Source: an uncultured Clostridia bacterium (lineage in GTDB: Bacteria > Bacillota > Clostridia > Lachnospirales > Cellulosilyticaceae). Taken from it: a stretch of 64,000 bases of DNA. The stretch is from NCBI GenBank assembly GCA_937921505.1, contig CAKZUB010000010.1:137357-201356 (forward strand), read 5' to 3'. Each line of letters starts with the position of its first letter. The first letter of the stretch is position 1. This document shows positions 7,001 through 17,229 of the stretch, piece by piece. Position numbers and translations under genes: made by a program. The notes below the pieces were generated by a model. The model was not told where the DNA came from. It made no database searches and saw only the letters and a list, made by a program, of their open reading frames with translations.

Positions 7001-9007
7001 ATGAATACTTTAAAAACAGTTGAATTAGACAAGGGGATTTATTGGGTAGGAGGGAATGATCAGAATGGCAGTTTGCACTGCAATCCTTATTTACTAGTGG
7101 ATGGGGATGAGGGTGTTCTTTTTGATCCGGGGTCTGTTTTAGACTTTGAATATGTATATCAAAATGTTACAAGCATTATTCCTTTAGAAAAGATTAAATA
7201 CATCGTGCTCCATCATCAGGACCCAGATTTTTGTTCGAGTGTCCCTTTATTTGAACAAAAAGGGGGCGTTTTTAAAATTGTAACTCACTGGAGAACTCAA
7301 ACACTGGTAAAGTATTATGGCATAAAATCTCAGTATTATAGTGTTGATCAGAATAAATTTAGCCTCACACTGCAATCAGGCAGAAAGCTTGATTTTATAC
7401 AAACACCCTATCTCCACTTTGCAGGAGCTATTACAACTTATGATACAGTTTCAAAAATATTATTTTCCAGTGACCTCTTTGGTGCGCTGTCTCAAGAATG
7501 GAGTCTTTTTGCCCAAGATGATTACATTGAAAAAATGAAGGTTTTTCATGAACATTATATGCCGTCCAATGATATTTTAAGGCCCGTAATGGAAGTGTTC
7601 TTGGGGATGGATATTGATATTATTGCGCCGCAGCACGGTTCTATTATTACATCAGATATAGGCAGATATATCCGAGAACTGAGGGACCTTGAATGCGGCG
7701 CATTTTTAACACCTATAAAGAAGGAACTCTCAAGAGCTGGGGGCTATCTGCATCCCTGCAGTGCTATCTTACAGCGCTATCAAGCGATTTTTAAAAAACA
7801 AGAAGTCTTGAGTGTTATAAGGGATTTAGAGATAACAATAGACAAGGAGACACTTGATATCTCTGATTATAACTACACAGGAGAGGTACTTTGGAATCTT
7901 ATATTCGAGAAGTTTTTAGCAATAAAGGGCATTGAATCGCTTATAATTATTGAACCTTTAGTCATTAAACTTTCAAAGGAATTTGATATTCCCATGCCTT
8001 TGGTATTTGAAACCAGTATCAAAAAGACATACACACTTACTAAAGAGAATGTACAGCTTAAACGAGCTAATGAGCGTCTTGACCTAGGTATTAGAGAAAC
8101 ACAGGAGAGATTGTTCAGGTGCCTTATAACGGGATTATATAATTATGAGTTTTTTAAAAATTATTTAATAACAGAGCTTAATAAGACTGAAGAAGGGCTA
8201 AATCCGGCAATTATTATTATTAATCTTGATAATATGGAGAAAATCAGATTTTCATATGGAGATAGTGAAGTTGAAGAAGTGCTTAAGAACACTGTATATA
8301 TCATTAATGACCTTAAGCAAGAAAACACGGTGCTATTTAGGCTTCAAGGCGCAGCTTTTGCATGGTATTTACCGCATACATCTAAGGAAAATGCAGCCCA
8401 GAATGCAGAGAAGATAAGAAATGCAGTAGCAGCTTCTGAGAAGTATATTGAAAAGATTACAATATCTTTGGGCGTTGTAAGTCTGGAGGAAGTTAAGAAT
8501 CATGAGAATTTTACTAAGAGGCCTTTTGAAATGATCTATGAGCTTGCTATGTGGCGCGTGAGACTTGCTAGAAATAGAGGTATGAACATGGTATGCAGTA
8601 ATTCTGATGTAGGAGACTACAAAGAAAGTGTAGGCAAAGTGTTGGTAGCAGATACGGATGATGTAAATGTGGACGTCATTACAACTTTTCTTGGGAATAT
8701 GAAATATGAAGTGCTGACCGCAAAAGATGGTGAATCCGCATTGAAGATAGCAGAAAGAGAAGTGCCAGATATCATTATAACAGAAATAATGCTTCCAAAA
8801 ATGGATGCATTCCTAATACGTGAAAAATTGATGATGGACTCCCATACTAAAAACATACCATTTATAATTGCTTCACACCTTAAAAACGAGGACACCGTTA
8901 AAAGAGCAGTGAGCCTTGGGATAGAATATTATTTAAAAAAACCGTTCATGCTTTCTGAACTATTGGGGATTATTAAACAGAAAGTTAAAGGGGGAGGGTA
9001 CCAATGA
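7001..9007 (+). CDS. ODP diiron sensor - degenerate GGDEF - degenerate receiver protein
   Basis: Cytoplasmic signalling protein of 668 residues. Residues 1-250 form a metallo-beta-lactamase-fold domain of the oxygen-binding diiron (ODP/FprA-like) type: HHQDPDF at 71-77, a His in TPYLHFAGA, Asp in FSSDLFG and His in PQHGS near 211. A helical region and coiled coil (about 345-365) lead to a GGDEF-fold domain in which the active-site loop reads RLQGAAF instead of RxGGDEF, so cyclase activity is unlikely. The C-terminal receiver (about 545-665) reads IITEIMLPKMDAF, with Glu where the phosphorylated Asp should be. It may be a redox or oxygen sensor with protein-protein output. Its end overlaps the glycosyltransferase start (ATGA), so it probably governs that enzyme. 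Confidence 0.85.
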   Translation: MNTLKTVELDKGIYWVGGNDQNGSLHCNPYLLVDGDEGVLFDPGSVLDFEYVYQNVTSIIPLEKIKYIVLHHQDPDFCSSVPLFEQKGGVFKIVTHWRTQTLVKYYGIKSQYYSVDQNKFSLTLQSGRKLDFIQTPYLHFAGAITTYDTVSKILFSSDLFGALSQEWSLFAQDDYIEKMKVFHEHYMPSNDILRPVMEVFLGMDIDIIAPQHGSIITSDIGRYIRELRDLECGAFLTPIKKELSRAGGYLHPCSAILQRYQAIFKKQEVLSVIRDLEITIDKETLDISDYNYTGEVLWNLIFEKFLAIKGIESLIIIEPLVIKLSKEFDIPMPLVFETSIKKTYTLTKENVQLKRANERLDLGIRETQERLFRCLITGLYNYEFFKNYLITELNKTEEGLNPAIIIINLDNMEKIRFSYGDSEVEEVLKNTVYIINDLKQENTVLFRLQGAAFAWYLPHTSKENAAQNAEKIRNAVAASEKYIEKITISLGVVSLEEVKNHENFTKRPFEMIYELAMWRVRLARNRGMNMVCSNSDVGDYKESVGKVLVADTDDVNVDVITTFLGNMKYEVLTAKDGESALKIAEREVPDIIITEIMLPKMDAFLIREKLMMDSHTKNIPFIIASHLKNEDTVKRAVSLGIEYYLKKPFMLSELLGIIKQKVKGGGYQ

Positions 9008-12000
9008 GTTTAAGTTTTGAGATATGCTTAGTCATAGTAGTATTATTGTTATATACCGATAGTATAATAGTGCTTAAACTTTTGGCCAACAGATTAAAAA
9101 AATTTGGCAGGAAGGAAAATCTTATTAAACAGAAGAAAAGACTTATTAATGTATTTTCAGGAGAGAGGAAACGAGGGCAGACCAAGCATTTTATAGAGAG
9201 TTATAGACAAATGAAACACTCGATTATTTTGGACCAAAAACAGAAAGAATCTGTTGAAAGCATTCTAGATATCAATAAACATGAGCAAAAAAATATTAGA
9301 AGGTTATCCTCGATTTTTGCACTTAGAAGAATAGAGGCAGCTGCTGAGTTAAGTCTGATTGCCTCAGATAAGGCAAGAGAAGCGCTTGAAAAAGCAATAA
9401 CCAAGCAAAAGTCTTACCCTGTTAAACTCTATATGGCGAGTGCACTCTCAGATATAGGGGATGAAAAGTCGATTCCAGTGCTTGTTGCAACCTTGATAAA
9501 TGCACATCGTTGGTATAGAGACAGGGTTAATATGATGATCATAGATTTTGGAGAAGCGTTTCATGCCTATTTGCCTGAAATCATACACCGCAATGAAGCG
9601 GAAATAAAAGAATTGATCGTTGACTTTGCTGCACAGTCTTATACAACTACCCTAAAAGATTATTTAATTAAGCTGATGGATGAAAATGAAATAGCAGCAA
9701 ATAGAGAAAAGTATAATACTATGGATAAGCTTGTAAGATGCTGTGGCAACTGTACCTTCGGCAGAATATCTGATAAAGCGGGCAATAGGATTTGTACATA
9801 CAAAGGGGCTGTCAGTCCTTATTATAAATGCTGGCGTTTTAAACGGCTGCCAGTTAGTATTGAAGGCAGAATAAGCCGGCAAAATCTCGTTTATAAGGCA
9901 GCTGAAACAGCAGCTAAACTTTATCCCAAAGTGCTTATGGAGGAAAAGTATTTAAAGAGTCAGGACTCCAGAATAAGAGAGATTGCGGTAAAGGCCTTAT
10001 CCAGGTTTGACGTAGATGAAAGCTTAGGCAGACTAGCTACTTATCTTTATAATGAAGAAACATCAAGAGCAGCTATAAATGGAATCTCAGAGGTTCTTGA
10101 TAAGAGGCCAGAGCTTATTAATAAGATTGCAGCGTTTTTTAATGAAGAAAAGGATAGCAAAGTAAAAGAATGCCTTGCTGAGATTCTTTCGAGAAAAGTC
10201 GAATACTTCATTATGAAGTTAGTATCTAAAGATAATGATATTGCAGTTGATATCATAGAACAGGTGCTATTAGCAGGAAAAGCAAGTAATGTCATAGATT
10301 TTCTTAATAAAAATAAGAATATTGATATAGAAAATGAATTAGTTGTAATAATAAAGGCGGTTTTATCGAAAGATACATCTTTAGAAATGCAGTTAACAGG
10401 ATATTTAAATGATACGATGCTAAAAAAATGCGGGCTTATTGAATGCGAAGAGAATGAAACGCCTAAGTCAGAAACAAGAAATAAAAGTCTTATTCAAGTC
10501 CTTTCTTCAGTCATTCTTGTCACACTATTAATTTTCCCAATTATTTATATATTGAGATACTTTCCGCAGCTATTTAATACCCCTCTAATAAAACAATTTA
10601 AAACTTATGTTATAGACTTCAATTATTATTTGGTTTTTTATTCTGTTGCAATTAATTTGATCTATGGTATGCTTCTAATACTTTCTTTTATAAATGTAAG
10701 AAGACAGTCTAGATTATGGCGTTTAAAGGGAATTACGATGCTCTTTAAAAAAAGAATGCTGCCATCTATATCTATTATTGCACCAGCCCATAATGAGGAA
10801 AAAACTATTATTCAAAGTGCTCATTCGTTACTCAACTTAATCTATCCGGATTATGAACTTATTATTGTGAATGATGGATCTGATGATAAAACATTAGAAA
10901 TTCTAATCAAGCACTTTGACCTAAAAAGAGTAGATTATACCTTTGAAAATAAGCTTAAGACAAGACCTATTCAAGCTGTTTATCTCAATCCATCCATGCC
11001 TAAATTAATTGTAGTAGATAAGAAAAATGGTGGAAAAGCAGATTCTTTGAACGCAGGGATTAATATCTCAAGCAGAGAATATTTCTGTGGTATAGATGCA
11101 GATTCTCTTTTAGAGGCAGATGCACTTCTCAAACTGGCTTCAATGGAACTTGATGCAGGAGTCGAAACACCTGCACTTGGGGGTAATATCTTTCCTGCTA
11201 ATGGTTGTGTTATTGATCAAGGAACTATTACTGATACCCGTGTTCCCAAAAATATATTGGCAAGATTTCAGACTATTGAGTATATGCGTGCATTTATGTC
11301 AGGCAGACTGGGGTGGGCGTATTCGAATAGCTTACTCATTATATCAGGTGCTTTTGGACTTTTCAGAAAAGAACGTGTTATCAGTGTAGGCGGCTATCTT
11401 ACTAGCAGCGGCCAGTATGAAAAAGATACAGTGGGTGAGGATATGGAACTGGTGGTTCGCATTGGCAGAATGATGCGTGAAAAAGGTCTCCGTTACAAAA
11501 TAGATTATGCATACAATGCCAATTGCTGGACAGAGGTACCAGAAGATTTAAAAAGTCTAAAGAAACAACGCTACCGTTGGCATAGAGGACTTTTGGATAT
11601 ACTGACTTTTCACAAAAAAATGATCTTTAATCCAGCCTATGGAAGAACAGGATGTATTGCGATGCCTTATTTCTTCATTTTTGAAATGGTAGGCCCATTA
11701 ATAGAGACACAGGGCTACTGCATGGTTATTGTTGCATTAATTTTAGGTCTTTTGAATGTAGAACTTGCGTTATTACTTTTTATATCAACAGTTTTAATGG
11801 GCGTATTAATCTCACTCTTCTCGCTCCTCATTGCTGAGAAGGATATGAAATATTTTAGGCTAAAAGATATTGGGATACTCATCTTTTATTCTATACTTGA
11901 AAACTTCGGCCCAAGACAGCTCTTTAGCTTTTGGCGCGTAAAGGCAACTTTAAGAATGTTGACAAAAATAGAAGGATGGGATAAAGCCAAGAGGAAAGGC

Positions 12001-12033
12001 TTTACATCTTCCGATACCGTAGTAGAGGGGTGA
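9004..12033 (+). CDS. HEAT-repeat membrane glycosyltransferase (GT2, processive type)
   Basis: A 1009-residue membrane enzyme. One N-terminal helix (about 5-25) is followed by HEAT-like helical repeats (about 85-470). These contain a cysteine cluster at 245-285 (RCCGNC, ICTYKGA, YYKCWRF) that could bind metal. Two membrane helices precede a family 2 glycosyltransferase domain with IIAPAHNEE (about 590), NDGSDD (about 626), DADS (about 697), GED (about 811) and QRYRWHRG (about 855), the QxxRW signature of processive polysaccharide synthases. Further membrane helices end the protein. There is no PilZ domain. Coupling to the ODP/GGDEF/receiver protein upstream and a glycosidase downstream suggests synthesis of an extracellular polysaccharide; its chemistry is unknown. 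Confidence 0.85.
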   Translation: MSLSFEICLVIVVLLLYTDSIIVLKLLANRLKKFGRKENLIKQKKRLINVFSGERKRGQTKHFIESYRQMKHSIILDQKQKESVESILDINKHEQKNIRRLSSIFALRRIEAAAELSLIASDKAREALEKAITKQKSYPVKLYMASALSDIGDEKSIPVLVATLINAHRWYRDRVNMMIIDFGEAFHAYLPEIIHRNEAEIKELIVDFAAQSYTTTLKDYLIKLMDENEIAANREKYNTMDKLVRCCGNCTFGRISDKAGNRICTYKGAVSPYYKCWRFKRLPVSIEGRISRQNLVYKAAETAAKLYPKVLMEEKYLKSQDSRIREIAVKALSRFDVDESLGRLATYLYNEETSRAAINGISEVLDKRPELINKIAAFFNEEKDSKVKECLAEILSRKVEYFIMKLVSKDNDIAVDIIEQVLLAGKASNVIDFLNKNKNIDIENELVVIIKAVLSKDTSLEMQLTGYLNDTMLKKCGLIECEENETPKSETRNKSLIQVLSSVILVTLLIFPIIYILRYFPQLFNTPLIKQFKTYVIDFNYYLVFYSVAINLIYGMLLILSFINVRRQSRLWRLKGITMLFKKRMLPSISIIAPAHNEEKTIIQSAHSLLNLIYPDYELIIVNDGSDDKTLEILIKHFDLKRVDYTFENKLKTRPIQAVYLNPSMPKLIVVDKKNGGKADSLNAGINISSREYFCGIDADSLLEADALLKLASMELDAGVETPALGGNIFPANGCVIDQGTITDTRVPKNILARFQTIEYMRAFMSGRLGWAYSNSLLIISGAFGLFRKERVISVGGYLTSSGQYEKDTVGEDMELVVRIGRMMREKGLRYKIDYAYNANCWTEVPEDLKSLKKQRYRWHRGLLDILTFHKKMIFNPAYGRTGCIAMPYFFIFEMVGPLIETQGYCMVIVALILGLLNVELALLLFISTVLMGVLISLFSLLIAEKDMKYFRLKDIGILIFYSILENFGPRQLFSFWRVKATLRMLTKIEGWDKAKRKGFTSSDTVVEG

Positions 12034-12037
12034 TAGC

Positions 12038-15000
12038 ATGAAAAGAAAAGTAATGTTGATAGGTATTTATTCTTTAATTACAATCTTTACCGCATTGTTG
12101 GGGTTTGTATTACTAAGTCCCATCTCAAAGTGGCATGATTTACCCACTACTTCACTCAATGTATGGATTGTTGACAAGACTGTACCTATTCCAGACTATC
12201 GTGAGCACAAAGGACTTATGTGGGTGCTAAATCATAATAAAGTGATCTATTCAAAGACAGAAAGCTACTTTCAGTATGACAAAGACTATTTTGGATTTTT
12301 CCCTATAAGCAAAGATGTTTATGATGTACGAGAAATACCAGAAGGTAAAGAAAATCCAGACCTTATATACTTAACAGATACTTATGGTGTTTATACGGAT
12401 GATTATTTGGTGCCTAATGTAAAAGGCGTTCGTTCAGATCTTATTTATGGAGGACTTACAAGTAAAGAACTCGTTGCAATCAAAAATAATATCGGCCGTT
12501 CTAATACCTTGATAGGAGAATTTAATATTGCTTCCGCACCTACCAACGCAGAAAATCGAAAAGAGTTAAGTTTGCTTTTTGGTACCCAGTGGAGAGGATG
12601 GAAAGGCAGGTATTTTAAAGAACTGTCCCGTGATATTGAAGTGCCAGTTTGGGTAGTAGATAACTATGAAAAACAGTACCAAAAACAGTGGCATTTTAAA
12701 GGTGATGGCTATGTACTAGTCTCCGACTCAGATGAAATAGCTGTACTAGAAGGAAAGACTCATGTTGGGAAGACAGGTCTTACAATAAAATTTGAGGAGG
12801 CCTATAAGCTAGAGTTTGATATAAAAGAAGCTATTCCTTATCACTACTGGTTTGAATTTGTAAGTCGTAATGAAGATAGTGAAACGCTAGCCAATTATAC
12901 TCTGGATTTGACAGAAGAAGGCAAAGCGGTTATGGAAAAGTTCCAGCTTCCGCTTACTTTTCCAGCAGTCATTCGTAAAATAAATACTGAATATACTTCC
13001 TACTATTTTGCGGGAGATTATGCAGATTTACAAGACATATATAGCACTTGGAAGTATCAGGGGTTTGATAAGCTTAAAAAAGTGACAACTTCACTTAATA
13101 AGGGAGCGCCTGACTACTTTTATTGGAACTGCTATGTTCCGATGATGAATAAAATTATCAGTGATGTAAAGGCTAGGAAAGATCAGAATAATAGTATGGA
13201 AACAGAGGGACTTTCATATATTGCAAAAACACAAGGGAAAGACTTTTATATTCATACAAACGGTACGTGGGAAAAGAAATTTTTAAAGGGAGTTAATATT
13301 GGGGCTGCAAAGCCAGGCGCTTTTCCTGGAGAACTTGCTATTACAAAAGACGAATACTTGCGCTGGTTCAAATATATTAGTGAGATGAATGCAGAAGTGA
13401 TCAGAGTCTACACAACACTCAAGCCTGATTTCTATGATGCGCTGTATCTTTATAATAAAACGGCTAAGAAACCTTTGTATTTAATACAAGGGGTGTGGGT
13501 AAAAGAAGAGGATATAGAGCTGTTGAAGGACGCCTATGCAGATCATGAAAAAATAAAAAATGAGTTTATTAAAGATGCAAAAGATTTAACAGATATTATA
13601 CATGGAAATGCCACCCTTCCTGAGAAAAAGGGATTTGCAAGCGGGACCTATACTAGTGATATTTCTAAATATGTAATCGGATGGATCTTAGGTATTGAAT
13701 GGGATCCTGAATTTGTAGAAAACACTAACAACAGTCATTCAGATAAAAAAAGTTATCAAGGTGAATACTTATTTACGGATGGGGCATCTCCTTTTGAAGT
13801 CTTCTTATGTGAAGTAGGTGACAAAGTACTCACCTATGAAGCCAAAAAGTATAATATGGTAAGGCCTTTAAGTTACGCTAACTGGCCAACGACGGATATG
13901 CTTAAGCATCCCAATGAACCTCTAGAGAATGAAGACCGTGCAGAAGTGAATATAGAGCATATAAAACCCCAGGAAACTTTAAAAACAGGGGTATTTGCAT
14001 CGTATCATATCTATCCGTATTACCCTGATTTTATGAATTATCAAAGAGAATATGTAAGCTTTAAAGATGATTCAGGTAAAGTAAATACCTATAAAGCGTA
14101 TCTTAGAGATTTAATGCGTCAGCACACCATCCCTGTTATGGTCGCTGAGTTTGGTGTACCAGCCTCAAGAGGTATGGCACACATCAATAGCCATATGGGT
14201 TATAACCAAGGGAAGCTTAATGAGGCTGAACAGGGACGAATTGTTGGGAAGCTGTTACAAGATATTTATGATGAGGGCTATTGTGGCGGTTTAGTATTTG
14301 CATGGCAAGATGAATGGTTCAAAAGAACGTGGAATACTATGGACCTTGACCTCCCTGATTCAAGACCTTATTGGTCAAACCCTCAAACTAATGAACAGCA
14401 ATTTGGACTTCTAGCCTTTGACCCAGGAACAGAAGAAAGTATTTGTTATGTTGATGGGGATATAGATGAGTGGCGAAATGAGAAACCTGTTTACGAAGAT
14501 AATCACATCAAGCTATTTGTTAAGTCTGATGAGAAGTATATCTACTTAATGGCAGATGCAAAAGATTTTGATTTTGGCAAAGATAAGCTTGTCATTCCCA
14601 TTGATACCATAGAAGGTCAAGGCAATGAGACAGATAAGCTTAATAATCTGAAATTTACAAGAGCCGTAGATTTTATACTAATGATTGATGGTATAGAAAA
14701 CTCTCGTATTCAGGTGGATACTTATTATGATTCTTTCCACTATATGTATCCTAAACAGTTCGGGGTAGAAATGCCGGATATACTTTTTGAAAATAAGGCA
14801 AGCGGCTTATTTACGCCGCAGTATCTCTGTCTTTCTAAAGGATTTGTACTGCCTCAAGATGAAGAAATAGTTCCTTTTTCCAAGTATGAAACGGGATTAT
14901 TAACTTATGGTAATGCACACCCTAAAAAGGAGAACTACAATTCTCTTTCAGACTATTATGTAAAAGATGGGAAAATAGAAATAAGAATACCATGGCAGCT

Positions 15001-15241
15001 GCTAAATGTTATGGATCCTAGTACAAAATCAATTATAGGAGACTTGTATAAAAATAAGGGAATAAAAGCAGAGAAAACAGAAGGATTTTATTTTGGCGCA
15101 GCAATCATAAGACAAAATAAGCCCATAGACAAAATAGGAATGAGTTTTTATTCTTGGGAACCATGGACTGAACCCACTTTCCATGAACGTTTAAAGCCCT
15201 CTTATTATAGCTTGAAAAATGCTTTTGAAAAGATTAAGTAA
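12038..15241 (+). CDS. exported clan-A glycosidase-like protein with C-terminal CBM9/DOMON-like domain
   Basis: A 1067-residue protein with one N-terminal membrane or signal segment (about 7-28), starting five bases after the glycosyltransferase. The N-terminal 400 residues match no family I recognise. From about 418 (KGVNIGAAKPG) a TIM-barrel hydrolase region is visible, with GWILGIEWDPEF near 548-560 and VMVAEFGVPASRG near 700, where Glu would be the clan-A nucleophile, then LVFAWQDEW. From about 803 (YVDGDIDEW) the sequence resembles CBM9/DOMON-type binding domains. It likely trims or binds the polymer made by the upstream synthase. Substrate and catalytic competence are inferred. Confidence 0.75.
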   Translation: MKRKVMLIGIYSLITIFTALLGFVLLSPISKWHDLPTTSLNVWIVDKTVPIPDYREHKGLMWVLNHNKVIYSKTESYFQYDKDYFGFFPISKDVYDVREIPEGKENPDLIYLTDTYGVYTDDYLVPNVKGVRSDLIYGGLTSKELVAIKNNIGRSNTLIGEFNIASAPTNAENRKELSLLFGTQWRGWKGRYFKELSRDIEVPVWVVDNYEKQYQKQWHFKGDGYVLVSDSDEIAVLEGKTHVGKTGLTIKFEEAYKLEFDIKEAIPYHYWFEFVSRNEDSETLANYTLDLTEEGKAVMEKFQLPLTFPAVIRKINTEYTSYYFAGDYADLQDIYSTWKYQGFDKLKKVTTSLNKGAPDYFYWNCYVPMMNKIISDVKARKDQNNSMETEGLSYIAKTQGKDFYIHTNGTWEKKFLKGVNIGAAKPGAFPGELAITKDEYLRWFKYISEMNAEVIRVYTTLKPDFYDALYLYNKTAKKPLYLIQGVWVKEEDIELLKDAYADHEKIKNEFIKDAKDLTDIIHGNATLPEKKGFASGTYTSDISKYVIGWILGIEWDPEFVENTNNSHSDKKSYQGEYLFTDGASPFEVFLCEVGDKVLTYEAKKYNMVRPLSYANWPTTDMLKHPNEPLENEDRAEVNIEHIKPQETLKTGVFASYHIYPYYPDFMNYQREYVSFKDDSGKVNTYKAYLRDLMRQHTIPVMVAEFGVPASRGMAHINSHMGYNQGKLNEAEQGRIVGKLLQDIYDEGYCGGLVFAWQDEWFKRTWNTMDLDLPDSRPYWSNPQTNEQQFGLLAFDPGTEESICYVDGDIDEWRNEKPVYEDNHIKLFVKSDEKYIYLMADAKDFDFGKDKLVIPIDTIEGQGNETDKLNNLKFTRAVDFILMIDGIENSRIQVDTYYDSFHYMYPKQFGVEMPDILFENKASGLFTPQYLCLSKGFVLPQDEEIVPFSKYETGLLTYGNAHPKKENYNSLSDYYVKDGKIEIRIPWQLLNVMDPSTKSIIGDLYKNKGIKAEKTEGFYFGAAIIRQNKPIDKIGMSFYSWEPWTEPTFHERLKPSYYSLKNAFEKIK

Positions 15242-15380
15242 TTTTTAGTGCTAGGGTAGTCTAAGATAGAACATAAAGAGTAGTTATGATAATGAATAAG
15301 TCATTAAAAGGCTAGAAAAAACACCATAACAAGTGATAAGATATATCTATAGTATAAGCATACAAAAGAGGGGGAACGCA

Positions 15381-15659
15381 GTGAAGGTATATTTATTATA
15401 TTATTTGATACTTATTAATATTATCGGATTATGGAGTATGGGGGAAGATAAAAAAAGAGCTATTAGAAAACACTATAGATTATCAGAACGCACACTTTTT
15501 GGGATAGCATGGGCAGGGGGAAGTATAGGAAGTTTGGTCGGAATGTATACTTTCAGACACAAAACAAAGCATTGGACTTTTAAACTCGGTATTCCTCTAA
15601 TACTTATTGTTCAAATTTTAATATTTTCTATTATTTTAAAGCCGTATCTTTTTTTATAA
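15381..15659 (+). CDS. DUF1294 small membrane protein
   Basis: A 92-residue membrane protein. GTG 15381 is chosen because AAAGAGGGGG lies seven bases upstream; the longer frame from 15333 lacks a ribosome site. The DUF1294 signature is visible: DKKRAIRKHYRLSERTL, then GGSIGSLVGMYTFRHKTKHW, and a final hydrophobic helix. The biochemical role of the family is unknown. The stop codon lies inside a hairpin shared with the convergent HD-GYP gene. Confidence 0.85.
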   Translation: MKVYLLYYLILINIIGLWSMGEDKKRAIRKHYRLSERTLFGIAWAGGSIGSLVGMYTFRHKTKHWTFKLGIPLILIVQILIFSIILKPYLFL

Positions 15660-15668
15660 GATACGGCT
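15640..15668. terminator. bidirectional terminator
   Basis: AGCCGTATCTT and AAGATACGGCT form a perfect 11-bp stem around a T-rich loop. It overlaps the stop of the DUF1294 gene and lies 12 bases beyond the stop of the convergent HD-GYP gene. Confidence 0.65.
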
Positions 15669-15680
15669 AATTTATCGTCA

Positions 15681-16946
15681 TCAAGAGATGTGATTATAAC
15701 TCTCATTAAAGTATGTTGTAAGCGAAGCATATTGATCTGAGATATTTTCATATTGCGTAAAAATATCTTTACAGTTTAAATAGAGCTGATCCAGAATCTC
15801 ATCAAAATGAAATACGATAACGCTCACAATCTGCACATCTATCTTACCGTGGTAGGCTAGATCATTTAAGATATTGATAATGCGTTCTTTAGGAAAAGGT
15901 TCTTTGTAACTGCGTTTGCCAAGAAGTGCACTTAAGATATCGGTAACCATAACAATTCTAGCAGGAAAAGATAAATCATCACCACAGAGTCCAAAAGGAT
16001 AACCAGAGCCATCTAATTTTTCATGATGGTAAGAAGCGATATCAATTATTTCTTTAAAACCAAGATCCTTTAGAATGTGATAAGTTACAACTACATGGTT
16101 TTTCATGATTTTCATTTCTTCATATGTGAGTTTACCTGGCTTTTCAAGAATAGAAACGGGGGTAGAGATTTTACCAATATCATGCATAAGCGCGCCAATT
16201 ACAACGTTCTTGGTAGTGGCAGCGTCTACCGCTAGTCGCGCACAAAGTAGCTTGCTAAGTTGGGTGACTGTAATAGTATGATAGACGGTATGTTCGCTTC
16301 TAAAATCAATGGAGTATGCAAGCATACGTAAATAAGATAATACTTCTTCATATGTAAGTATTTGAGTTTCAAAGAAGGCACATAGCTCTTCAGTATAACT
16401 ATCACTCAGAATTTTTTTAGTAATACTATAAATTTTATCTGCTTTAGCAAATAGGTCGATATCATCTTTAGAAAATTTAATATTAGCAAGTTTATAAAGA
16501 TATTCAAAGTCAATTTCTTGATTATTTGTGAGCATAATAGTAATACGGTCAGCAAGATGGAGTAGCATAGCTTCATCTAAATAATCAGAGGAGACTGTAT
16601 CTTTATAAATGTAATCTAAATGGTGATATAAGATCATATCAGATTTTTCCGCGAGCGGAGAAAAGTATTTAATAAATAAAGAACCATAAATGCAATGATT
16701 ATGAGGAGAAACCATCTCGAATTTTAATAGTTCATTAAGTTCTTCAGTCTTATAAGCACCAATATCATGAAAGACAGCAAGAGAGCATATTTCCAATATT
16801 TGTTTTTGACTATAGCCGCCCTTACATTCAAGCAGCTTCCAAAGGATGTAAGCGACTTGATTACCATGACCTAAAAGTCTCATATCTATTGTATTAAATG
16901 AGTCTTGTATAATTTTTAAAATGTGTTTTAAAGTAATGCACTGCAT
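15681..16946 (-). CDS. tandem HD / HD-GYP domain phosphodiesterase
   Basis: A 421-residue soluble protein with two HD-fold domains. The N-terminal one has FHDIGAYK (His60-Asp61) and a later YHHLDY. The C-terminal one is a full HD-GYP: LMHDIGKIS near 250, HHEKLDGSGYP near 310, and DILSALLGKRSYK. HD-GYP proteins hydrolyse cyclic di-GMP, and the intact motif predicts activity. AGAGGAT precedes the ATG. A c-di-GMP hydrolase 0.5 kb from the GGDEF-derived exopolysaccharide operon may be functionally linked, although it is on the opposite strand and separately transcribed. Confidence 0.88.
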   Translation of the reverse strand: MQCITLKHILKIIQDSFNTIDMRLLGHGNQVAYILWKLLECKGGYSQKQILEICSLAVFHDIGAYKTEELNELLKFEMVSPHNHCIYGSLFIKYFSPLAEKSDMILYHHLDYIYKDTVSSDYLDEAMLLHLADRITIMLTNNQEIDFEYLYKLANIKFSKDDIDLFAKADKIYSITKKILSDSYTEELCAFFETQILTYEEVLSYLRMLAYSIDFRSEHTVYHTITVTQLSKLLCARLAVDAATTKNVVIGALMHDIGKISTPVSILEKPGKLTYEEMKIMKNHVVVTYHILKDLGFKEIIDIASYHHEKLDGSGYPFGLCGDDLSFPARIVMVTDILSALLGKRSYKEPFPKERIINILNDLAYHGKIDVQIVSVIVFHFDEILDQLYLNCKDIFTQYENISDQYASLTTYFNESYNHIS

Positions 16947-17071
16947 AAGTTAATCCTCTAATCTATGAGTTATACTCACTAAAATAGTAAATGAGAAATA
17001 TGTTGTACTTATATTATATCATTATGGTACCTTTTGTAAATTACTTAATTGACTTAATTGGTGACTTAATT

Positions 17072-17133
17072 GGGGACGGTTCTCCAAACTTGGGGTTCAG
17101 TTAAGTTTAGGCTAATTGGGGACGGTTCTCCAA
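17072..17133 (+). repeat. tandem pair of 16-mer repeats (copies 1 and 2)
   Basis: GGGGACGGTTCTCCAA occurs at 17072-17087 and 17118-17133. The surrounding unit of about 46 bases, including AATT before and ACTTGGGGTT or ACTTGAGGTT after, is itself duplicated. It lies upstream of the small coiled-coil gene. Confidence 0.95.
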
Positions 17134-17229
17134 ACTTGAGGTTTGGTTAAGTTTGTAAATAGAAAAATTTATAGAATATGCATACAAAAACTAAAGATGC
17201 TAATAATAACTTTAAAAGAGGTGATTATA

